This document shows, one piece after another, positions 31,759 to 36,114 of a DNA stretch of 36,114 bases. The translations under genes and the position numbers were made by a program. Numbering within the stretch: position 1 is the stretch's first letter; each line of letters opens with the position of its first letter. This DNA is from Alkalihalobacillus alcalophilus ATCC 27647 = CGMCC 1.3604 (lineage in GTDB: Bacteria > Bacillota > Bacilli > Bacillales > Bacillaceae_D), in NCBI RefSeq assembly GCF_000292245.2, contig NZ_ALPT02000045.1, positions 1-36,114 on the forward strand, in the 5' to 3' direction. The notes under the pieces are model-generated. The model did no database searches and was not told the DNA's origin. It worked only from the letters and a program-made list of their open reading frames with translations.

Positions 31759-33318
31759 TTAACGATTTTCAAGCTCTTTTAAACGTTCGATATACTGTTC
31801 ATCACGGTCTGGGTTTAGCTCAATCGCTTTTTGAATATACTCTAATGCTTGATCATAATCTTCTTCAGCTTCAACAATTAAAGACAAATTAAAATAAGCA
31901 GGGTGTAAATTCGGATTTTTTTCTAATGCTTGTTCAAAGAGCTCTTTCGCTTCTGAAATCTCTTCATCCTTTATTTTTAAATAACCCAAATAAAAATAAA
32001 TTTCGCCTACATCTGTTCCTCGTGCGTATGGTCTTTCTAAAAAGGTGTAGGCTTCTGACAATTTTTCCTCTTCTATATATAAATAGGCGATTTGAGCCTC
32101 TAATAAATCAAATTCATCTTTTGGTAATAGGGCGTCAGCAAAAAGAAACGGAACGAGGCTCATTATAAATAAACTCACTACGGCTATTAGTTGTTTAACT
32201 GACTTCTTTTGTTTAGGAAGTTGAATAACGTATGCCGCGAGAAATCCACCTATTAGGCCACCTACATGAGCACTATTATCGACTACCGGGATAAGAAAAC
32301 CAAAAGCAAGATTAATCGCTAAGACGATTAAAACATTCGCACCCATCGTCCGAAAAAATAGTTTCCGGTAATTTAATCCGAAATAGAGCAAAGCTCCAAA
32401 TAAGCCAAAAATCGCTCCAGAAGCACCTGCTCCGATCGATAAATTCATCCAAAAGCTGACTAGTGTACCGATAACGCCAGCCGTAAAATAGATAAAAACA
32501 AATCGAAAAGAGCCATAAATCCTCTCCACTAAAGTCCCTAGAAAATAAAGGGCAAGACTATTCATTAAAAGATGTAAAAAGCCAATATGGATAAACATAG
32601 AGGTAATGATTCTCCACCATTCCCCGTCCAAAATAAGCGGACTATATTTAGCTCCAACCTCAACTAAAGTTAAAATCGATTCGCTATCACCATAGAGTTC
32701 AATTAAAATAAAGATAAAGACATTCATCACCAAAAGGGCATAAGTAACCATAGGCTTTCCGAAAGAAAAAAGCTCCTTTTCCTCTTTTTTCTTTTTATCA
32801 GCATACAACTTTAACTCATATTTTAACGCGACCATTTTTGCATCCAATTGCATTGGTTCAAGCTCTCCATCAACCGGAAGATTGCTTAGCAAAAAGCCGC
32901 TCTGCAATAGTCGCTCAGATAAAACGGCTCCCTGCGTCTTTTCATCTTGAAAAATAAAGCTAGTGTGAACGACCGTTTTTTTCTTTTTGCCAACATATAA
33001 TGGCGAAGTTAAACTTGAATAATCATCAACTGGAGGAAGAACCGTGACATAAATATTTTCCGCTTGAACTTCCCTAAGCCGCCTTTCCCTCCGAATCAAT
33101 TCCATTTTTTTGGCCGTTGCTACCATCTCTTCCTTGTAGCGATTGGCCCAGTCTAAGTCTTTGCGGACAATCCGAAAAATCCTTGTCGGTTTAACGGAAT
33201 CATCTTCAAGCCACACCTCTTCACCCTTATGAAATAAAAGCTGACAGTTCTTTCGAATAACAAGGTCGTGGACAAGGTTCCAAAACCGGTAATCATGTCT
33301 TAAGGAATCCAATTGCAT
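31759..33318 (-). CDS. gluP: Rhomboid intramembrane serine protease GluP with TPR tail (YqgP)
   Basis: 519 aa from ATG 33318, which shares a base with the TGA of the upstream HAD gene (TGATG); a start four codons earlier is possible. The N-terminal cytosolic domain covers about 1-185. The rhomboid domain (about 190-385) has WWRIITSMFIHIGFLHLLMNSLALY, the catalytic Ser in GASGAIFGLFGALLYF and the catalytic His in NSAHVGGLIGGFLAAY. The C-terminal TPR repeats (about 410-515) contain EIYFYLGYLKIKDEEISEAKELFEQALEKNP and YFNLSLIVEAEEDYDQALEYIQKAIELNP. B. subtilis YqgP cleaves membrane substrates such as the magnesium transporter MgtE with help from FtsH. Length and order of domains match it. Confidence 0.93.
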   Translation of the reverse strand: MQLDSLRHDYRFWNLVHDLVIRKNCQLLFHKGEEVWLEDDSVKPTRIFRIVRKDLDWANRYKEEMVATAKKMELIRRERRLREVQAENIYVTVLPPVDDYSSLTSPLYVGKKKKTVVHTSFIFQDEKTQGAVLSERLLQSGFLLSNLPVDGELEPMQLDAKMVALKYELKLYADKKKKEEKELFSFGKPMVTYALLVMNVFIFILIELYGDSESILTLVEVGAKYSPLILDGEWWRIITSMFIHIGFLHLLMNSLALYFLGTLVERIYGSFRFVFIYFTAGVIGTLVSFWMNLSIGAGASGAIFGLFGALLYFGLNYRKLFFRTMGANVLIVLAINLAFGFLIPVVDNSAHVGGLIGGFLAAYVIQLPKQKKSVKQLIAVVSLFIMSLVPFLFADALLPKDEFDLLEAQIAYLYIEEEKLSEAYTFLERPYARGTDVGEIYFYLGYLKIKDEEISEAKELFEQALEKNPNLHPAYFNLSLIVEAEEDYDQALEYIQKAIELNPDRDEQYIERLKELENR

Positions 33319-34046
33319 CACCCTTTCCATTTTGCTTTAAACCATTGTTCGAGTTCATTAAGGTGATGGATATCCATAACCGCCTTATTTAGCTCTGTTA
33401 TCGGTCTTCCTTTATCATTATGATTAAAATAAATAGCTTGCCATCCAGCGTTCCTTGCACCTATCACATCATGTGACCACGCATCACCAACATGTATTTT
33501 AGATCCATTAAATGGGGCAAGCTTTTTTTCACATTCATAAAAAATGTTCGGATTTGGTTTGGCAATACCTAACTCTTCCGAAATAAACATATTTTCGCGA
33601 TTGAAATAGCTCTCTAGCTCTAATCGTTTGATTTTTTCATACTGTGTATCTGCTGGACCATTTGAGATAAGGCCAAGCCTACATTCCTTTTTAACCAAAA
33701 AGTCTAAAAGAGAAAAAACACCCTCAAAAGGCCTCATTTTTTCATAAAAGTTTATTAAATAGTCTTGATGAAATTGTTCCGCTTCTTCTATCGTTGTCTC
33801 TCTTTTAAAATAGGCCATCGTGTTAAAATATCTTTTCTGTCTAAATATATGTATATCAAGTTTCCCCGACTCAAAGGCTGGCCAAAGCTTCCTATTCTCC
33901 TCTTGAAAACAATGAAACCATTGTGAGAAAGGAATAAGCTCCTGTCCAGTTTGTTTCAAAAAACTTGTCTCCATTGCCTGTTCAAACGTGAAGTCAAAGT
34001 CATACAAAGTCTGATCGAGATCAAATGTCACAAGATCTTTTTTCAA
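33318..34046 (-). CDS. HAD-superfamily hydrolase
   Basis: 242 aa from TTG 34046, with GAGGGGTG about 9 nt upstream. HAD motif I is FDLDQTLYD (nucleophile Asp9, acid Asp11). Motif II is LGLISNGP, motif III the Lys in ELGIAKPNPNIFYECEKK, and motif IV is HVGDAWSHDVIGARNAGW. A helical cap of about residues 18-90 puts it in subfamily I, like pyrimidine 5'-nucleotidases and phosphoglycolate phosphatase-like enzymes of the YjjG/YsaA kind. The substrate cannot be assigned. It is translationally coupled to gluP through TGATG. Confidence 0.85.
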   Translation of the reverse strand: MKKDLVTFDLDQTLYDFDFTFEQAMETSFLKQTGQELIPFSQWFHCFQEENRKLWPAFESGKLDIHIFRQKRYFNTMAYFKRETTIEEAEQFHQDYLINFYEKMRPFEGVFSLLDFLVKKECRLGLISNGPADTQYEKIKRLELESYFNRENMFISEELGIAKPNPNIFYECEKKLAPFNGSKIHVGDAWSHDVIGARNAGWQAIYFNHNDKGRPITELNKAVMDIHHLNELEQWFKAKWKG

Positions 34047-34149
34047 AATCCAGCACCCCTCTTTTATTATATCAGCACAACCAAAAAGGATGACAGTAAT
34101 GTCCCTTGTATGAGGGAAACATATTCTCAGTTACTACTCATTATGTATT

Positions 34150-34182
34150 CAACAAAAATAAATCCGCCCAGAGATGAGCGGA
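34150..34182 (-). terminator. Intrinsic terminator after the small membrane protein gene
   Basis: Stem TCCGC/GCGGA (34178-34182 and 34163-34167) with a moderately sized loop, then TTTATTTTTG on the minus strand. It is 15 nt after the stop codon of the 68-aa gene. Confidence 0.65.
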
Positions 34183-34196
34183 CGGATGAAACTCTT

Positions 34197-34403
34197 TTAA
34201 ACAGGATCTACTCTTTTTGAAGGCGTTGAAAAAATAGAACCCATCATTTGCTCTCTTATCAGCGGGATTTGCATCGCAAAACCAACAGCTATCCTTCTTA
34301 ACCATCGTCTTTTTAAGAGCATATTTATTAAGCGATAACGGTATTTATAACCAAAATACAAGGCAATCATGCTTCCGACAAATGATAAAAATGTTCGCTC
34401 CAT
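34197..34403 (-). CDS. Small basic membrane protein, 68 aa
   Basis: Start ATG 34403 is chosen because AGGAGG lies 6 nt upstream; the ATG at 34406 is only 3 nt from it. The upstream part of the frame overlaps nhaC and is rejected. One hydrophobic segment (about residues 5-19, FLSFVGSMIALYFGYKY) is followed by a strongly basic stretch (KRRWLRRIAVGFAMQIPLIREQ) and a polar tail. It probably sits in the membrane with the basic part facing the cytoplasm. It is downstream of nhaC with 43 nt between. The family is not recognised. Confidence 0.6.
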   Translation of the reverse strand: MERTFLSFVGSMIALYFGYKYRYRLINMLLKRRWLRRIAVGFAMQIPLIREQMMGSIFSTPSKRVDPV

Positions 34404-34446
34404 CATATCCCTCCTCGTAACGATAGCTTTTGATAAAATAATAATT

Positions 34447-35832
34447 TTATTCGTTATGAGCAGAAATCCCAATTCCTAAATACCCAAAAGCAATGGATAA
34501 TAGAGGAGATATAAAGAGGAAAATAGCATATGGGAAATATTCAACAACCGACACCCCAAGGACACTTGCAAAAAAGGCCCCACTTACTCCCCATGGAATT
34601 AATGGATTCACTAATGTCCCCGCATCTTCTAAAGTTCGGGCAAGGTTTTTACGGTGCAACTTGTGCTTTTCATATAAACCAGGAAATAATTTACCTGGGA
34701 TAAGAATACTTAAATATTGCTCCCCTGTTAATGTGTTAACCGCAATGGAAGTCGATGCTGTCGCCGCTATAACGTCTCCTTGACGTTTCAACTTCGAGAT
34801 CATCATCTGTAACAACTTATCTAAAAGCCCAATCTTTTGAATGACACCACCAAGGGCTAGAGCAATCATGACGAGAGAAATCGACCACATCATCGATTGT
34901 AACCCACCTCGATTAACAATCCCAGCGATTGTTTCGTTCGCAATCGGTGCCGCATAACCTGACTGCAAGGTCTCAAGCCAAACAATTGGATTCATAACCC
35001 CTTGAACAAAAATCGCTGTCAGTATTCCTGATATAACACCAACCATGAGGACAAAAATCGTTGGTTTCTTTTTCGCCGCTAACAATACGACAATGAGTGG
35101 CGATAATAAAGTAAGCCAACTAATCTTAAACTCTTGTTGCAAACTTAACATAAGAGCATTTGTCGTATCAATACTTGCGACAGTTTCACCATTGCCAATC
35201 AAAAGATAAATCGAAACCGTAATGATTAATGCCGGTATCATCGTCCAACACAAATGTTTAATATGCTCAAATAAATCAATTCCGGCAATACCTGCCGCAA
35301 AATTAGTTGTATCGGATAATGGCGACATTTTATCACCAAAACAAGCTCCAGATATAACTGCCCCCGCTACTAAAGCCGGGTGAATACCTAATGCTGTTCC
35401 GATCCCAAACATCGCCACACCGATTGTACCAACCGTTGTAAAAGAACTACCTGTAAAAGTAGAAACAAGAATACAAATCATTAAAGCACTGATCGTAAAC
35501 CATTGTGGTGAAATAATTTGAAGTCCGTAATAAATCAAAGTCGGTACTGTACCACTCAACATCCAAACAGCAATGATCATTCCAACGATGGCTAAAATAA
35601 GCAATGGCTTTAAGCCTATTTTTATGCCATCAATCATACTTTCTTCAAGCTCGGACCAGCTATATTTATTTTTAAAGCCGAGTATCAAAAATAAAACCAA
35701 ACTTATTAATAATGGCAAATGTGGCTCAACCTTTAAATAAAAGATACTGTATATCATAACGCCTAACATTAAAACAACCATTAATATCGATTCAAAAAAT
35801 GAAGGATTTCTCTTTTTCTCTGTTTGTATCAT
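34447..35832 (-). CDS. nhaC: Na+/H+ antiporter, NhaC family
   Basis: 461 aa; ATG 35832 follows AGGGGAGAG. There are about eleven to twelve membrane spans. The family block FTGSSFTTVGTIGVAMFGIG is followed by HPALVAGAVISGACFGDKMSPLSDTTNFAAGIAG, the conserved region with charged residues expected to carry ions, and by LSILIPGKLFPGLYEKHKLHRKNLARTLEDAGTLVNPLIPWGVSGAF near the C-terminus. NhaC proteins exchange internal Na+ for external H+ and help pH and sodium homeostasis, notably in alkaliphilic Bacillus. Some members of this family are malate-lactate antiporters, so the substrate is not proven. It has its own promoter at 35915-35943. Confidence 0.9.
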   Translation of the reverse strand: MIQTEKKRNPSFFESILMVVLMLGVMIYSIFYLKVEPHLPLLISLVLFLILGFKNKYSWSELEESMIDGIKIGLKPLLILAIVGMIIAVWMLSGTVPTLIYYGLQIISPQWFTISALMICILVSTFTGSSFTTVGTIGVAMFGIGTALGIHPALVAGAVISGACFGDKMSPLSDTTNFAAGIAGIDLFEHIKHLCWTMIPALIITVSIYLLIGNGETVASIDTTNALMLSLQQEFKISWLTLLSPLIVVLLAAKKKPTIFVLMVGVISGILTAIFVQGVMNPIVWLETLQSGYAAPIANETIAGIVNRGGLQSMMWSISLVMIALALGGVIQKIGLLDKLLQMMISKLKRQGDVIAATASTSIAVNTLTGEQYLSILIPGKLFPGLYEKHKLHRKNLARTLEDAGTLVNPLIPWGVSGAFFASVLGVSVVEYFPYAIFLFISPLLSIAFGYLGIGISAHNE

Positions 35833-35914
35833 CGCTGTTCTCTCCCCTTGTCAAACAAATAACTTTTACACTTTTAAGCTTTTATGCGTTAAAGTACATA
35901 TATTAATAAAAGCT

Positions 35915-35943
35915 ATCTTACCCGATTTCTAAAAGCTCGTCAA
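35915..35943 (-). promoter_or_regulatory. Sigma-A-like promoter of nhaC
   Basis: Minus-strand TTGACG (35938-35943), a 17-nt spacer, and TAAGAT (35915-35920), about 83 nt before the nhaC start. Confidence 0.6.
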
Positions 35944-35958
35944 TTGATTCATCAATTG
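35941..35958. promoter_or_regulatory. Perfect 7-bp palindrome overlapping the nhaC -35 element, candidate operator
   Basis: CAATTGA-4 nt-TCAATTG, fully symmetrical arms. It overlaps the last three bases of the -35 hexamer and lies only 12 nt from the insertion-sequence end at 35970. It may be a regulator site, but AT-rich palindromes also occur by chance. Confidence 0.35.
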
Positions 35959-35969
35959 TCAAAATAATA

Positions 35970-36114
35970 ACTCAACTTTCGCAGCATATAATGGCCCCTT
36001 AACCGTTGATAGAGATTAATTTTAGGGCGATACAAGACTCAAATTGATTTTACATGAACGGTTCAATCGTTGACAGTCTGAACCCATCTCTTCGTAGGCT
36101 GTTTAAGGAAACGG
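35970..36114 (+). mobile_element. Insertion-sequence end running off the right edge
   Basis: Begins ACTCAACTTTCGCA, the same terminal repeat as the 690-1392 element. It then matches the reverse complement of 1236-1392 over its whole visible length with scattered substitutions and a few small gaps (shared blocks include TTGATAGAGATT, TTTAGGGCGATAC, TTTACATGAACGGTTCAATC and GTCTGAAC). The transposase, if present, would lie beyond the window. The divergence between the copies implies separate or old insertions. Confidence 0.75.

Noticed and set aside
1..36114. CRISPR array, tRNA or rRNA genes, prophage genes
   Set aside because: No regularly spaced repeats, cloverleaf-like sequences, rRNA-like blocks or phage structural genes were seen on reading either strand.

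Overview
The window looks like chromosomal DNA from a low-GC, endospore-forming member of the Bacillaceae. The signs are strong AGGAGG-type ribosome binding sites, two spore germinant-receptor-family loci, an orphan PAS-type sporulation-like kinase, Bacillus-type small conserved proteins (YvrJ, DUF1659, DUF2922, YueI, YqgQ, YqgU, YjcF, YjcH) and many intrinsic terminators. An NhaC-type antiporter fits an alkaliphilic or halotolerant member, but that is only a hint. Species cannot be named from the sequence alone.

Layout. 1-2000 is a mobile-element zone: the 5' end of an IS605-type tnpB, a 50-aa lipoprotein gene, and a 703-bp element with ACTCAACTTTCGCA inverted ends. That element holds no transposase, contains a GC-rich long palindrome, and abuts a YqcI/YcgG-family gene that appears to lack its 3' end. 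2235-4031 is a cytoplasmic three-PAS histidine kinase. 4366-5074 is the DUF1659-DUF2922-yvrJ mini-operon, with a structured repeat between its first two genes. 5181-8898 is a gerAA-gerAB-gerAC receptor operon behind a sigma-G-like promoter; gerAB carries a one-base frameshift. 8976-9951 is msrA-msrB. 10092-13844 is a Fur-box-controlled siderophore ABC importer (yclNOPQ type). 14174-15556 is fumC.

15763-19877 holds a small unknown gene, a pgpA/YutG-like gene, yjcH-yjcF, a DUF1385 membrane protein fused in frame to a YqgV-type thiamine-binding domain, and an unknown membrane-anchored protein. 20057-23712 is a thiamine operon (thiE-thiS-thiG-thiO-thiD) behind a TPP riboswitch with its own terminator. 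23967-34403 resembles the B. subtilis yqg neighbourhood (yqgU, glcK, yqgQ, gluP), here mixed with aspA, yueI, an orphan spoVAF-like gene and several unknowns. 34447-35832 is nhaC, whose promoter overlaps a short perfect palindrome. From 35970 to the right edge lies another end of the same insertion-sequence family seen at the left.

Working together: the gerA operon and spoVAF-like protein serve spore germination; the kinase may feed the sporulation phosphorelay. The Fur operon imports ferric siderophore. The thi operon makes the thiazole half of thiamine and pyrimidine diphosphate and joins them, but thiF and thiC are not in the window. The most unusual items are the DUF1385-YqgV fusion that keeps an internal ribosome binding site and TTG start, a pair of dispersed structured repeats whose stems differ by compensatory changes, and the gerAB frameshift located exactly on a T-TTT-TTC slippery heptamer.
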